Notes: a model not told the origin generated them from the sequence alone. Positions 26,816-36,290 are shown, counted from the first letter of the stretch. The stretch: DNA of 64,000 bases from Mycobacteroides abscessus ATCC 19977 (GCF_000069185.1 NC_010397.1:3658001-3722000); one strand, 5' to 3'. Numbers and translations: made by a program.

Positions 26816-27324
26816 ACGCCGAACTGCCTCAACGCCTCTGCCACCAATTGCTCCGGCTCGGTGCCCACATCCAGTGCGACGCCCTTCTCGTCGGATTGCA
26901 GCGGTTCGAGAATGTCGAACTGCGAGTCCAGCAGCGACGTAGGCATGAAATGCCCGGCACGATGCGACATCCGATCACCGACGAGCGACCGATTGCCGGA
27001 TAGATGCAGAAAGAACACGTCAGACCACCCGGTACGCAGAATGTCGCGGTAATGACGTTTGAGCGCGGAGCAGGTGACTACGCCGCCTGTCCCCGCGCGT
27101 CCATGCTCGCAAATCCATTCGGCGATGCGCCGCAGCCACGGCTCGCGATCGGTGTCGTCCAGTGGGATGCCTGCGGCCATCTTGGCGATATTTGCTTCGG
27201 GGTGGAAATCGTCCCCCTCGGCATAAGGAGCATCCAACCGCTGCGCCAACAGCCGGGCGACCGTCGTCTTGCCCGCTCCTGCCACGCCCATGACGACCAC
27301 GACGGGCGGCGACGCCTGTGCCAC
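26812..27324 (-). CDS. gntK: Gluconokinase
   Basis: A 170-residue small P-loop kinase: Walker A GVAGAGKTT (residues 13-21), EGDDFHPEANIAKMAAGIPLDD, the catalytic/lid region CSALKRHYRDILR and GHFMPTSLLDSQFDILEP. It phosphorylates gluconate to 6-phosphogluconate for the pentose phosphate pathway. The GTG start shares one base with the stop of the upstream acyl-CoA dehydrogenase gene (27324), so all five minus-strand genes from 29841 down may be one transcript. Confidence 0.95.
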   Translation of the reverse strand: MAQASPPVVVVMGVAGAGKTTVARLLAQRLDAPYAEGDDFHPEANIAKMAAGIPLDDTDREPWLRRIAEWICEHGRAGTGGVVTCSALKRHYRDILRTGWSDVFFLHLSGNRSLVGDRMSHRAGHFMPTSLLDSQFDILEPLQSDEKGVALDVGTEPEQLVAEALRQFGV

Positions 27325-28586
27325 TAAACCCCCTTGGGTGCCTTTTGACTCATGAAACCGAACATGTACCCGGCTACCCTACGCATCTGAATCTCCTCGG
27401 CGCCCTCCGTGATCCGGTAACGCCGATGGTGTCGGTAGATGTGCTCGAACGGCATATGCCGCGAATAGCCCATTCCGCCGTGCACCTGCATGGCCCGGTC
27501 GGCGGCCTCACAGCACAACCGGTTGGCCACGTAATTGCACATCGAGACCTGCTCGGAGACGGAGAAGGGGCCATAGGTGTCCATGGACCAGGCGGTCTTG
27601 TGGATCAGGGCCCGCAGCATCTCGCACTGCGTCTGCAGCTCGACGAGCGGAAACTGGATGGCCTGGTTGGACGCCAGCGCCTTCCCAAAGGGCCTGCGTT
27701 CCTTGGCGTACGCAACGGACCTGTCGATACAGAACTGCGCCGCACCAAGGCTGGAGGCGGCCTGCCGGATGCGGTTCTCGTTGAAGAAGTGCTGTACCAC
27801 CCCCAGGCCGCGCCCCTCCCCGCCGAAGATCGCGGCGTCCGGTACTCGCACGTCGGTCAGCGATACGTGGGCGTGGTCGGTCGGCATGTTGAAAGTCCAG
27901 AGGTATTCCTCGACCTTGAAGCCTGGGGCGTCCGCAGGTACCAGGAAGGCTGTGATACCACGGCCGTCACCAGGCTCACCCGAGGTACGTGCGAATATCA
28001 GGTCGGCGTCGGCGACGTGCACCCCGGTGTTCCAGGTCTTCTCACCGTTGATCACCCAGTCCGGCCCATCCTTGACCGCACGGGTTTCCATGTACGTGGC
28101 ATCGGAGCCGTGTTCGGGTTCGGTGATGCCGAACGCGAACACCTTGGTGCCGCCGGCGAGCCCCTCCACCCACGCGGCCTTCTGCTCGTCCGAGCCGTAC
28201 TCCAACATGAGCAGCAGGCCCACGTTGTTGCCGACGATGGCGTGTTCGTTCTGCAGGTCACAGTGCAATCCCAGGCCACGCCGTGCCAGGTGTTCGCGAA
28301 TGACCGCCATACCGAGGTTGGATCCGTCCCGTCCGCCGAATTCCGCGGGAAAGGGATACCGAAAGTGCCCCGCCACGTCCGCGCGCCTGCGTGCCTCGCC
28401 GAGCAACGCCTCCCATTCTCTGTTGGGCAGACCGCCACGCTCCCAATCGGTTCGAGAATCTTCTCGCCGGTGGTCGAAGAATCGGATGTTGTCATCGGCC
28501 TGCTCGAGCGGCACGATCTCACGGTCGATGAATCCGTCGAGCTCTGCCAGATAATCGACGAGTTCGGGCGGCAGTTCGAAGTTCAT
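27324..28586 (-). CDS. Acyl-CoA dehydrogenase family protein
   Basis: A 420-residue protein from ATG 28586 (MNFELPPELVDYLAELDGF), overlapping the phosphotransferase stop (ATGA). Seen: FAFGITEPEHGSDATYMETR (FAD/substrate loop), WVINGEKTWNTG, RRPFGKALASNQAIQFPLVE, HGGMGYSRHMPFEHIYR and RITEGAEEIQMRRVAG with the possible base Glu. This subfamily with an APH-like partner (FadE36-type, or ACAD10/11 in eukaryotes) degrades unusual acyl-CoAs, such as 4-hydroxy acids. The upstream open frame is not coding. Confidence 0.9.
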   Translation of the reverse strand: MNFELPPELVDYLAELDGFIDREIVPLEQADDNIRFFDHRREDSRTDWERGGLPNREWEALLGEARRRADVAGHFRYPFPAEFGGRDGSNLGMAVIREHLARRGLGLHCDLQNEHAIVGNNVGLLLMLEYGSDEQKAAWVEGLAGGTKVFAFGITEPEHGSDATYMETRAVKDGPDWVINGEKTWNTGVHVADADLIFARTSGEPGDGRGITAFLVPADAPGFKVEEYLWTFNMPTDHAHVSLTDVRVPDAAIFGGEGRGLGVVQHFFNENRIRQAASSLGAAQFCIDRSVAYAKERRPFGKALASNQAIQFPLVELQTQCEMLRALIHKTAWSMDTYGPFSVSEQVSMCNYVANRLCCEAADRAMQVHGGMGYSRHMPFEHIYRHHRRYRITEGAEEIQMRRVAGYMFGFMSQKAPKGV

Positions 28587-29593
28587 CTCGTTCCTTCCCG
28601 CTCCGACGGCTTGGTCAACATCAGCAAGTCCCATTCGATCTCGGGTATCCGCCGGCCGCTGGCGGCCATCACGATGTCCCGTACGCTCCCGTCCAGATAG
28701 GACTTTGCTTGCGCGGCAAGGCCCACGCCCCACCACAGGGTGCCCAGGACCTTCCACCACTGAAACCGTTCCGGGTCGAATGTCCCACCGGATTCTTCAT
28801 ACGACCGCACAAATACGTCGCGACCGGCGAAGCCGCCGAATTCGCGGTCGTCGAGTCCAAATCTCCACATGCGCAACGCCGTCCAACCGACATCCCGCAT
28901 GGGATCACCGAACCGGGTGGTGCCTTCCCAGTCCAGGACGGCCCGCAGCCCGTCCTCGCCCACGATGACGTTGCCATTGCGAATGTCGGTATGCACCAGG
29001 GACCGTCGAACAGGAGGCCCAGGCATGCGCTCGGTCAGCCAGGACAGTGCGCGCTGGAACACCGGCCGGTCCGGAAGCAAGGCCGCGACTCCCTCACGCA
29101 TCTGCTCCAACATGACGACCGCGGGTTCGGACTCCAGATCACCGGGCAGATCGGGCGGTGCCATCGCGGGGTCGATCCCGTGCAGCCGACCCATGGCCGA
29201 GCCGAGCTGGCCGGCGACCAGATCACCGATGCCGCGTGCCTCCACCAGCCGAAGCACCTTGCGCGGCACCGTCTCTCCCGCTATCCGTTCGGAGATCATG
29301 AAGGGTGCACCCACATATGCGGCGTCCGGGCAGATACCGCGCACCCGTGGTACCGGAACACCGTTGCTCCGCGCCAGCTCACGCACCCCCGCCTCGCCGC
29401 TCACCGGTATCTGCTGCACCGCTGCGGGCACGATCGTCGCCACCAGTTCGAGGGTCTCGCTCCCGAACGTGGCATCCAGGAGTACATTTCGTCGTCTGGC
29501 ACCAGCCGAAACGCCGACCACACCCGAAACCGTGAAATCCTTGCCGAACTCGTCACGCAGATAGCGGGTCAGACCTTCCGTCAGGTCACTCAT
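28583..29593 (-). CDS. Aminoglycoside-phosphotransferase-fold (APH) kinase-like protein of acyl-CoA catabolism
   Basis: A 336-residue APH-fold protein. Catalytic-loop region SLVHTDIRNGNVIVGEDG and the metal DWE in AVLDWEGTTRFGDPMRDVGW are clear. The usual HGD is HTD here, as in several acyl-CoA-cluster members. Such proteins act with an acyl-CoA dehydrogenase, probably phosphorylating a hydroxyacyl-CoA (ACAD10/11 logic); drug resistance is not implied. It overlaps both neighbours by 4 bp. Confidence 0.87.
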   Translation of the reverse strand: MSDLTEGLTRYLRDEFGKDFTVSGVVGVSAGARRRNVLLDATFGSETLELVATIVPAAVQQIPVSGEAGVRELARSNGVPVPRVRGICPDAAYVGAPFMISERIAGETVPRKVLRLVEARGIGDLVAGQLGSAMGRLHGIDPAMAPPDLPGDLESEPAVVMLEQMREGVAALLPDRPVFQRALSWLTERMPGPPVRRSLVHTDIRNGNVIVGEDGLRAVLDWEGTTRFGDPMRDVGWTALRMWRFGLDDREFGGFAGRDVFVRSYEESGGTFDPERFQWWKVLGTLWWGVGLAAQAKSYLDGSVRDIVMAASGRRIPEIEWDLLMLTKPSEREGTR

Positions 29594-29841
29594 TCGCCCT
29601 CCCAGGCGTCGTAGCCGGGCTTGACGATCGCCAGCTCGGCGCGCACCGACTGGACCAGCTCGTCCCAGGAAGAATCCTGGGTGGGCGGCGCCGGCACTGT
29701 CAGTTCGCGCTGCAGAATCCTGGCGATGTTGGCGCCGACGCGCGCACGATGCACCGAGGTGGAGGGCAGCTCCGGTTGGAGGTCGTCGAGCAGATCGGCG
29801 AGAGCACCCGCCAGTTCCGCTGCTGTCGGAATGAAGGGCAC
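29590..29841 (-). CDS. DUF6285-type small protein
   Basis: An 83-residue protein from GTG 29841 with FIPTAAELAGALADLLDDLQPEL and SVHRARVGANIARILQRE, fitting the small helical DUF6285 family that accompanies APH/acyl-CoA dehydrogenase pairs. Overlap ATGA with the APH gene indicates a fixed trio. Function is unknown; a structural or regulatory partner of the dehydrogenase is possible. Confidence 0.82.
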   Translation of the reverse strand: MPFIPTAAELAGALADLLDDLQPELPSTSVHRARVGANIARILQRELTVPAPPTQDSSWDELVQSVRAELAIVKPGYDAWEGE

Positions 29842-29912
29842 CCTCCGTTTGTACCTTCTATGGTGCGTCCCACGGGGGAATAGCGGAGAAACACCAGGAG
29901 TTGCGGTAAATC

Positions 29913-30911
29913 ATGGCGAGACCGGTATCGATTCTGGATCTGGCGCGGGTCGCGCCGCACGAGACCGTGGCCGAGAGTTTCGCTGCGAGCGTCGAGATAG
30001 CCCGGCATGCGGAGACCCTGGGATTTCATCGCGTCTGGTACGCCGAACACCACAACATGCGCTCCATTGCCTCCTCGGCGACGAGTGTCCTCATCGCGCA
30101 CGTGGCCACGCAGACCTCCACCATCCGGCTCGGCGCGGGCGGCATCATGCTGCCCAACCACTCCCCGCTGCAGATCGCCGAGCAGTTCGGAACGCTGGAA
30201 ACGCTGCACCCGGGGCGCATCGACCTGGGCCTTGGCCGCGCACCGGGAACGGACCAGGTGACCCTGCGCGCGTTGCGGCACGGCCCCGGCGACGCCGAAC
30301 ATTTTCCGCAGGACGTCCTGGAACTGCAGGCCTTCCTGGGCGATCAGAGCCGTGTTCCCGGCGTCACCGCGACACCCGGCCACGGGACCCAGGTACCGCT
30401 GTACATCCTCGGGTCCTCATTGTTCGGCGCGAAGCTGGCGGCGGTGTTGGGGCTGCCCTACGGTTTCGCCTCGCACTTCGCACCCCCCGCGTTGCAGGAC
30501 GCTGTCGCCTTGTACCGGCGGGAGTTCCAGCCGTCCCAGCAGCTCGATGCGCCCTATGTGCTGGCCGGTGTCAACGTGATCGCCGCGGACGATGAGGCCA
30601 CCGCACGCGATCAGCATCAAGCAGCGCTGATCGAGCGCGCCAAGCTTTTTCTGCACCGCAGCGGCGGCCCCCGCCTCACCGACGAGGAGGCGCTCGCCGC
30701 GCTGGAGTCACCGGCCGGACGACAGATTCAGTCGATGACCAAGTACTTCGCCGTCGGCACCGCGGATCAAGTAGGCGCCTACCTGGAAGATTTTGCGCAG
30801 CTGGCCGATGCCGACGAGCTCATCGTGGTGCCCAACGCACCAGACCGGAAGTTGCAGCTGCGATCACTGGAGATCGTGGCGGAGGTCAGCGGTCTGACGC
30901 TACGCGGCTGA
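29913..30911 (+). CDS. LLM-class flavin-dependent oxidoreductase (luciferase-like, TIGR03558 type)
   Basis: A 332-residue TIM-barrel monooxygenase-like protein. Seen: LGFHRVWYAEHHNMRSIASS, IRLGAGGIMLPNHSPLQIAEQF split, GRIDLGLGRAPGTD and a C-terminal helix YLEDFAQLADADELIVVPNAP. These are typical of the MsnO8-like group that uses FMN (not F420). Substrate is unknown. It starts at ATG 29913, divergent from the DUF6285 gene with a 71-nt gap. Confidence 0.92.
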   Translation: MARPVSILDLARVAPHETVAESFAASVEIARHAETLGFHRVWYAEHHNMRSIASSATSVLIAHVATQTSTIRLGAGGIMLPNHSPLQIAEQFGTLETLHPGRIDLGLGRAPGTDQVTLRALRHGPGDAEHFPQDVLELQAFLGDQSRVPGVTATPGHGTQVPLYILGSSLFGAKLAAVLGLPYGFASHFAPPALQDAVALYRREFQPSQQLDAPYVLAGVNVIAADDEATARDQHQAALIERAKLFLHRSGGPRLTDEEALAALESPAGRQIQSMTKYFAVGTADQVGAYLEDFAQLADADELIVVPNAPDRKLQLRSLEIVAEVSGLTLRG

Positions 30912-30967
30912 ATTCGGTTCTGTCACAGTGGTTCAGGTAGCGGTTACTTGTCAGCGTGCGTCAGCAG

Positions 30968-32485
30968 CTACCGGCTGATCCGCGGCGACTGAGCCAAGGG
31001 TGTGGTGAGGTATGCCCTCGACAAGGCGAGGGCAACCACCGTCACAACCACCAACACATACACGGGTAGCAAGTGCTCGAAATGGGTGTACCCAATGGAG
31101 AAGTGGACAGCCAAGACCGGCACCGTGCCGAACGCACATCCGAGTAATAGTGACCACCACACCCAGCGCTCGCCGCGGCGCCAGCCCCACATGCTGATCA
31201 GCAGCACCGCCAGCCCGGCCCCCATCAGCGCTCCACCGAAACCTGCGCGGTCATGAGCGATGAACGGCAACAGATGTTGATTGGCGGAACGCAGCTGCGA
31301 TGACCCGGTGCCCAGGAAATCCAGGTCGGTAGGAACAAACACCGTTGTCAACCCGACCGTCGAAATCACCGCTCCGGCAACGAACAGGCCTCCACCTACC
31401 GCAATCATCAGCAGCTGTCCCCACAACGCGCGTCGGCGTTGCGATTCCGGGCCCTCTACGACGGGCGGCCAATGCGCTTGCGTAGGGGCACGCCACACCG
31501 CCAGTACCAGCATGGGGAACAGCGCGACAACCACGAGCGTGTGCAGCGGCTCGAGGAACCCCGTCACCAAGAAGTAGAAGTACGTCAGAAAGGACACCGT
31601 CCCGGAGATCAGCAAAGCGTTGCGAGCCCACCGGTGTCCCTCCCTTATTCCACCCCAGGCCAACCCCAAGTACAGAATCCCAATACCAATCATGTTGCCC
31701 GCCATGGTGAGGCGGTCATGCTGCAGAAATCCGATCAGGTGCTGGTTCACCTCGTGTAAATCGTGCACCGACTGGCCCAGATAATCGCGGTCGTACCACA
31801 ACAACACCGGCCCCAACGCTATGGCGGCCGCACCGATACCGGCGACGACGAGCCCAAGACCCGTCAGCGCACCCCATATCCACGCGGGCCACGCGCGCGG
31901 ATCGAAACCGATATCGCGCAACGCCTTCGGCGGTGTGGTCGGCGTAGCGGCTTCGATCACCCGGTTGAACCAGCCCGGCCCGGCCTCGATCAACACCGTC
32001 GGTGTCGCGAGCACGGCCGTAGCCGGGTCCGCCAGCTCGCGGACAGCCGACGCTATCGCGGGGTCGCTGAGCCGCACCACCCCGGCCTCGCCCGGAAAGG
32101 ACACCGCGTCGACGTAGGGCGCCACCGCATCGGCCGCCGCTGGCGTGGCGGCAAGCGCAGTCACCCGGCACCTTCGACCGACGGCCGCCGCACACACCTG
32201 CGGCACATCGGCGATGCCCACCGGAGCGATCTCGACAACCCCGGCACCCTGCACCGGCAACACCGCGATGGCCTCACGCGCGATGGACGGCGGGACCGTC
32301 GCCCCAAATCTGTCCTGCCACTGCGGCGGAACCGGGGCGTGATCGAACACCCGGGGAATCCAGCAGCTTCCGCCCACCCGCGTCACGAGCAGCGCCAGGG
32401 CCTTCATGGCCCACACCCGCGTCCTGTGCTCACCGAGCACCGACGCGACGATCGGGCTCAGCGGGTGATATGTCCAGTCCGGCAT
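30968..32485 (-). CDS. Multi-pass membrane protein with internal duplication (NQHLxxFxxHDR motif twice)
   Basis: A 505-residue protein from ATG 32485 (MPDWTYHPLSPIVASVLG). Residues 1-190 are soluble, alternating alpha/beta and distantly reminiscent of TIM-barrel proteins such as dihydroorotate dehydrogenase, but no catalytic motif can be confirmed. Residues 200-495 hold about eight transmembrane helices in two repeats. Each repeat has the motif NQHLIGFLQHDR (247-258) or NQHLLPFIAHDR (402-413), preceded by a D(Y/F)LG element and followed by REGHRW / RGERW. The conserved His and Asp/Arg residues suggest a functional site at the membrane surface. I recognise no function. It is divergent from sseA. 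Confidence 0.85.
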   Translation of the reverse strand: MPDWTYHPLSPIVASVLGEHRTRVWAMKALALLVTRVGGSCWIPRVFDHAPVPPQWQDRFGATVPPSIAREAIAVLPVQGAGVVEIAPVGIADVPQVCAAAVGRRCRVTALAATPAAADAVAPYVDAVSFPGEAGVVRLSDPAIASAVRELADPATAVLATPTVLIEAGPGWFNRVIEAATPTTPPKALRDIGFDPRAWPAWIWGALTGLGLVVAGIGAAAIALGPVLLWYDRDYLGQSVHDLHEVNQHLIGFLQHDRLTMAGNMIGIGILYLGLAWGGIREGHRWARNALLISGTVSFLTYFYFLVTGFLEPLHTLVVVALFPMLVLAVWRAPTQAHWPPVVEGPESQRRRALWGQLLMIAVGGGLFVAGAVISTVGLTTVFVPTDLDFLGTGSSQLRSANQHLLPFIAHDRAGFGGALMGAGLAVLLISMWGWRRGERWVWWSLLLGCAFGTVPVLAVHFSIGYTHFEHLLPVYVLVVVTVVALALSRAYLTTPLAQSPRISR

Positions 32486-32584
32486 TGGCGAATTCTCGCA
32501 CCGCGACCAGCAACGCACCGCGTATCCGACGTCGGTATCCGGCTCGATGAGCCGACTGCCCGCGAACGCGACTAGTCTCAAAGG

Positions 32585-33481
32585 GTGACCCTCCCGGCCG
32601 ACCCCAGCCCCGAATTCGCCGCCTACGCGCACCCCGAACGCCTCGTCTCCGCCGACTGGCTTTCGGGACACCTAGGCACCCCCGGACTGTCCATCGTGGA
32701 GTCCGATGAGGACGTTCTTCTCTACGACATCGGGCACGTACCCGGCGCGGTGAAAATCGACTGGCACGTCGACCTGAACGACAGTACGGTCCGGGATTAT
32801 ATCGACGGCGCACAGTTCGCAGAGTTGATGAATCGCAAGGGAATCCGCCGCGAGGACACCGTCGTCATCTACGGGGACAAGTCCAACTGGTGGGCCGCGT
32901 ACGCACTGTGGGTATTCACCCTGTTCGGGCATCCCGACGTCAGGCTGCTCGACGGCGGGCGAGACCTGTGGATTTCCGAGGGCCGCGATACCACCCTCGA
33001 CGTCCCTTCCAAGCACACCGAGGGCTACCCCGTGGTGGAGCGCAACGACGCCCCGATCCGCGCCTACGCCGATGATGTGCTGGCACATCTGGGCCACGGT
33101 CCGCTGATCGATGTGCGCTCACCTGCGGAATACACCGGCGAACGCACCCACATGCCCGACTACCCAGAAGAGGGAGCGCTGCGCGGCGGACACATCCCCA
33201 CCGCCGTCTCCATCCCGTGGGCCAAGGCCGCCGCCGAAGACAGCCGATTCCGGCGCCGCGGCGAGCTCGACGAGATCTACGGCGACGTCATCGCCGCCGA
33301 CGGCGACATCGTCGCGTACTGCCGAATCGGCGAGCGTTCCAGCCACACCTGGTTCGTCCTCACCCACCTGCTAGGCGTCGAAGGCGTCCGCAACTACGAC
33401 GGGTCCTGGACCGAATGGGGCAACCGGGTACGGACACCGATCGTCAAGGGCGACAAGCCCGGCGCCGTACCCACCCAATAA
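32585..33481 (+). CDS. sseA: Thiosulfate sulfurtransferase SseA (rhodanese)
   Basis: A 298-residue tandem rhodanese. The N-terminal domain lacks the catalytic Cys, while the C-terminal domain has the active loop [12 protein letters not shown]. Also seen: [19 protein letters not shown] and [11 protein letters not shown]. It transfers sulfane sulfur from thiosulfate or 3-mercaptopyruvate. GTG 32585 is the start. It matches Rv3283, upstream of the SufE-like gene. Confidence 0.94.
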   Translation: MTLPADPSPEFAAYAHPERLVSADWLSGHLGTPGLSIVESDEDVLLYDIGHVPGAVKIDWHVDLNDSTVRDYIDGAQFAELMNRKGIRREDTVVIYGDKSNWWAAYALWVFTLFGHPDVRLLDGGRDLWISEGRDTTLDVPSKHTEGYPVVERNDAPIRAYADDVLAHLGHGPLIDVRSPAEYTGERTHMPDYPEEGALRGGHIPTAVSIPWAKAAAEDSRFRRRGELDEIYGDVIAADGDIVAYCRIGERSSHTWFVLTHLLGVEGVRNYDGSWTEWGNRVRTPIVKGDKPGAVPTQ

Positions 33482-33486
33482 ACGCC

Positions 33487-33897
33487 GTGACACTCCCCGC
33501 AGAGCTCGCCGAGATCGTCGCCGACTTCAAAGCCGTCGACGGCCAGGACAAGCTGCAGCTGTTGCTGGAGTTTTCGAGCGAACTGCCCGAGCTGCCATCG
33601 CATTTAGAGCAGGCCGCGATGGAACCCGTGCCGGAGTGCCAATCACCGTTGTTCCTGGATGTCGACGCCAGCGACCGCACTGAGGTCCACCTGTACTTCA
33701 GCGCACCCGCCGAGGCCCCGACCACGCGCGGGTTCGCCTCGATCCTGCAGCAGGGTCTCGACGGCCAGTCGGCCGACGCGATCCTGGCGGTGCCCGACGA
33801 CTTCTATGCCGACCTCGGATTGGCCGCGTTGATCAGCCCGCTGCGGCTGCGCGGGATGTCGGCGATGTTGACTCGTATCAAGCGAAGACTGTCCTAA
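33487..33897 (+). CDS. SufE-like protein (Rv3284-like)
   Basis: A 136-residue protein from GTG 33487, 5 nt after sseA. The SufE core is visible: [20 protein letters not shown], then [13 protein letters not shown] with the sulfur-accepting Cys, and a C-terminal [19 protein letters not shown]. SufE accepts persulfide from a cysteine desulfurase, or possibly here from the coupled rhodanese, and passes it on. Confidence 0.92.
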   Translation: MTLPAELAEIVADFKAVDGQDKLQLLLEFSSELPELPSHLEQAAMEPVPECQSPLFLDVDASDRTEVHLYFSAPAEAPTTRGFASILQQGLDGQSADAILAVPDDFYADLGLAALISPLRLRGMSAMLTRIKRRLS

Positions 33898-34032
33898 AGC
33901 TACTCACCAGTAGGTAAAAACAGGGGCGGCACACCCCATCCCCGATGTGTGTTTGACGCCACGGATGCATAAACTCACTGCCGAGACTTTAAGAAATCGA
34001 TAAAGAACAGCACTAACGATCCAGGAGGCCCG

Positions 34033-35829
34033 GTGCCCAATCACGCCAGCTCGAAGATCAGCAAGGTACTCGTCGCCAACCGCGGCGAGATTGCGGTTCG
34101 GGTGATCCGCGCGGCGAAGGACGCTGGACTGGGCAGCGTCGCGATCTACGCCGAACCCGATGCTGATGCCCCCCACGTCCACCTCGCCGACGAGGCCTTC
34201 GGCATCGGCGGTAACACCGCCGCCGAGTCCTACCTGGACTTCGGCAAGATCCTGGAGGCCGCCGAGAAGTCCGGTGCCAACGCTATCCACCCCGGCTACG
34301 GCTTCCTGTCAGAGAACGCAGACTTTGCCCAGGCCGTCATCGATGCCGGGCTGATCTGGATCGGGCCCAGCCCGCAGTCCATCCGCGACCTCGGCGACAA
34401 GGTCACCGCCCGCCACATCGCGGCACGTGCGCAGGCCCCGCTGGTCCCCGGCACCCCCGATCCCGTGAAGGACGCTGACGAGGTCGTCGCCTTCGCCAAG
34501 GAGCATGGTCTCCCCATCGCCATCAAGGCCGCCTTCGGCGGTGGTGGCCGCGGCATGAAGGTGGCCCGCACCCTCGAAGAGGTACCCGAGCTGTTTGAGT
34601 CGGCCACCCGCGAGGCCGTCGCCGCGTTCGGTCGCGGCGAGTGCTTCGTGGAGCGCTACTTGGACAAGCCGCGCCACGTCGAGGCCCAGGTCATCGCCGA
34701 CCAGCACGGCAATGTCGTGGTCGCCGGCACCCGCGACTGCTCGCTGCAGCGCCGCTTCCAGAAGCTGGTCGAAGAGGCGCCGGCGCCGTTCCTGACCGAC
34801 GCCCAGCGCAAGGAGATCCACGAGTCCGCCAAGCGCATCTGCAAGGAGGCCGGGTACTACGGTGCCGGCACCGTGGAATACCTGGTGGGCCAGGACGGCC
34901 TGATCTCCTTCCTCGAGGTCAACACCCGTCTGCAGGTGGAACACCCCGTCACCGAGGAGACCGCGGGCGTCGATCTGGTGCTCGAGCAGTTCAAGATCGC
35001 CAACGGCGAGGCGCTGCAGTTCACCGAAGACCCCGAGCCGCGTGGCCACTCGATCGAGTTCCGCATCAACGGCGAGGACGCCGGCCGCAACTTCCTGCCG
35101 GCCCCCGGCCCGGTCAAGGTGTATGACACCCCGACCGGTCCCGGCGTGCGCCTGGATTCGGGCGTTCAGGCCGGATCCGTGATCGGCGGCCAGTTCGACT
35201 CCATGCTGGCCAAGCTGATCGTGACCGGCCGCGACCGCAACGAGGCCCTCGCCCGCTCGCGGCGCGCACTGGCCGAGTTCAACGTCGAGGGCCTGGCCAC
35301 CGTCATCCCGTTCCACCGCGCCGTGGTGTCCGACCCTGCCTTCATCGGCGACGAGGACGGCTTCACCGTCCACACCCGCTGGATCGAGACCGAGTGGAAC
35401 AACACCATCGAGCCGTTCACCGCTGGCGGTGAGGCAGCCGACGAGGACGAGGCCCTGCCCCGCCAGAAGCTGGTCGTCGAGGTCGGCGGCCGCCGTCTCG
35501 AGGTGTCGCTGCCCGGTGACATCTCGCTCGGCGGAGGAGGCGGCGCCGCGAACGGTGTGGTGCGCAAGAAGCCCAAGGCCCGCAAGCGTGGCGGCCACGG
35601 CGGTGGCGCTGCCACCGGCGACTCGGTCACCGCGCCGATGCAGGGCACCGTGGTCAAGGTCGCGGTTGAGGAGGGCCAGGAGGTCGAGGCCGGCGAGCTG
35701 ATCGTGGTGCTGGAGGCCATGAAGATGGAGAACCCCGTCACCGCGCACAAGGCCGGTACCGTCACCGGGCTGAGTGTCGAGGCCGGGGCCGCCATCACCC
35801 AGGGCACGGTCATCGCCGAAATCAAGTAG
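34033..35829 (+). CDS. accA3: Acetyl-/propionyl-CoA carboxylase alpha subunit AccA3 (biotin carboxylase + BCCP)
   Basis: A 598-residue protein. Biotin carboxylase domain (about residues 10-460) with [35 protein letters not shown], the ATP-grasp [13 protein letters not shown] and [17 protein letters not shown] Lys/Arg-rich linker precedes the BCCP domain (about 525-598) with the biotinylation site [15 protein letters not shown] (34023-34028) gives a strong ribosome site before GTG 34033. AccA3 serves several AccD subunits, here AccD5-AccE5. The 135-nt upstream gap probably holds its promoter. Confidence 0.97.
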   Translation: MPNHASSKISKVLVANRGEIAVRVIRAAKDAGLGSVAIYAEPDADAPHVHLADEAFGIGGNTAAESYLDFGKILEAAEKSGANAIHPGYGFLSENADFAQAVIDAGLIWIGPSPQSIRDLGDKVTARHIAARAQAPLVPGTPDPVKDADEVVAFAKEHGLPIAIKAAFGGGGRGMKVARTLEEVPELFESATREAVAAFGRGECFVERYLDKPRHVEAQVIADQHGNVVVAGTRDCSLQRRFQKLVEEAPAPFLTDAQRKEIHESAKRICKEAGYYGAGTVEYLVGQDGLISFLEVNTRLQVEHPVTEETAGVDLVLEQFKIANGEALQFTEDPEPRGHSIEFRINGEDAGRNFLPAPGPVKVYDTPTGPGVRLDSGVQAGSVIGGQFDSMLAKLIVTGRDRNEALARSRRALAEFNVEGLATVIPFHRAVVSDPAFIGDEDGFTVHTRWIETEWNNTIEPFTAGGEAADEDEALPRQKLVVEVGGRRLEVSLPGDISLGGGGGAANGVVRKKPKARKRGGHGGGAATGDSVTAPMQGTVVKVAVEEGQEVEAGELIVVLEAMKMENPVTAHKAGTVTGLSVEAGAAITQGTVIAEIK

Positions 35830-35838
35830 GACCTTGTC

Positions 35839-35898
35839 GTCGAGCGTGAAGCTACGGCGGGATTCTCATCGAATTGCCGCCGCAGCTTCACGCTCGAC
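35839..35898. repeat. 60-nt inverted repeat with 22-nt arms downstream of accA3
   Basis: Arms at 35839-35860 and 35877-35898 are complementary at 21 of 22 positions (core TCGAGCGTGAAGCT / AGCTTCACGCTCGA) around a 16-nt loop. The stem starts 10 nt after the accA3 stop and ends 14 nt before the next gene. It could terminate accA3 transcription, but no U-tract follows, and the near-perfect long stem also fits a REP-like dispersed palindrome. Confidence 0.8.
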
Positions 35899-35912
35899 GC
35901 ATTTCTAGCCTT

Positions 35913-36239
35913 ATGGAACCCATCGAGATCAACGCAGGCGCCTGGTACCTGCGCGCCCTGCGCGCCGACGAGCGTATGGATGACCGTCCGGCATTGACGT
36001 CGCTGGGCGTCGACGACGCGGACTACGTGACCGTGCGCGCCGCGGATTGGGACAGCGATCGCCTCTACAGCTGGGCCGTCTGCGAACCGACCACCGCCGA
36101 GATGGTGGCCGAGGTGCGTCTCGACCCCGTCACCGCAGAAATCGAGTCGCGCGCCCGCGCCGACTACCCCGGCGCGGGTGACGCCGAACAGGAGGCCGTC
36201 GCGGCGGTGCGGCGCTTCGCCGACGCCATGCTCGCGTGA
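35913..36239 (+). CDS. Small conserved hypothetical protein
   Basis: A 108-residue acidic protein from ATG 35913 (MEPIEINAGAWYLRALRADERMDDR in parts). It has no signal peptide or transmembrane segment. LTSLGVDDADYVTVRAADWDSDR and the C-terminal helix AEQEAVAAVRRFADAML are the main features. No family is recognised with confidence. Located between accA3 and an FMN reductase, a site where M. tuberculosis carries the sigF operon. Confidence 0.72.
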   Translation: MEPIEINAGAWYLRALRADERMDDRPALTSLGVDDADYVTVRAADWDSDRLYSWAVCEPTTAEMVAEVRLDPVTAEIESRARADYPGAGDAEQEAVAAVRRFADAMLA

Positions 36240-36253
36240 CGGAAAGAAGCCAC

Positions 36254-36281
36254 TTGACCTCGAGTGCACTTTAGGTACGAC
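36254..36281 (+). promoter_or_regulatory. Candidate sigma-A-type promoter for the FMN reductase
   Basis: TTGACC (36254-36259), a 16-nt spacer and TACGAC (36276-36281) lie just before GTG 36291. Transcription would start at or next to this GTG, giving a leaderless mRNA, which supports 36291 over the alternative GTG 36264. Confidence 0.45.
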
Positions 36282-36290
36282 GATTGGCGC

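Noticed and set aside
28583..29593. Aminoglycoside resistance gene
   Set aside because: The protein has only the general APH fold and is locked in an operon with an acyl-CoA dehydrogenase and DUF6285; this context indicates acyl-CoA metabolism.
34309..35748. A 479-codon open frame on the - strand opposite accA3
   Set aside because: Shadow of the accA3 coding sequence; same reasoning as for accD5.
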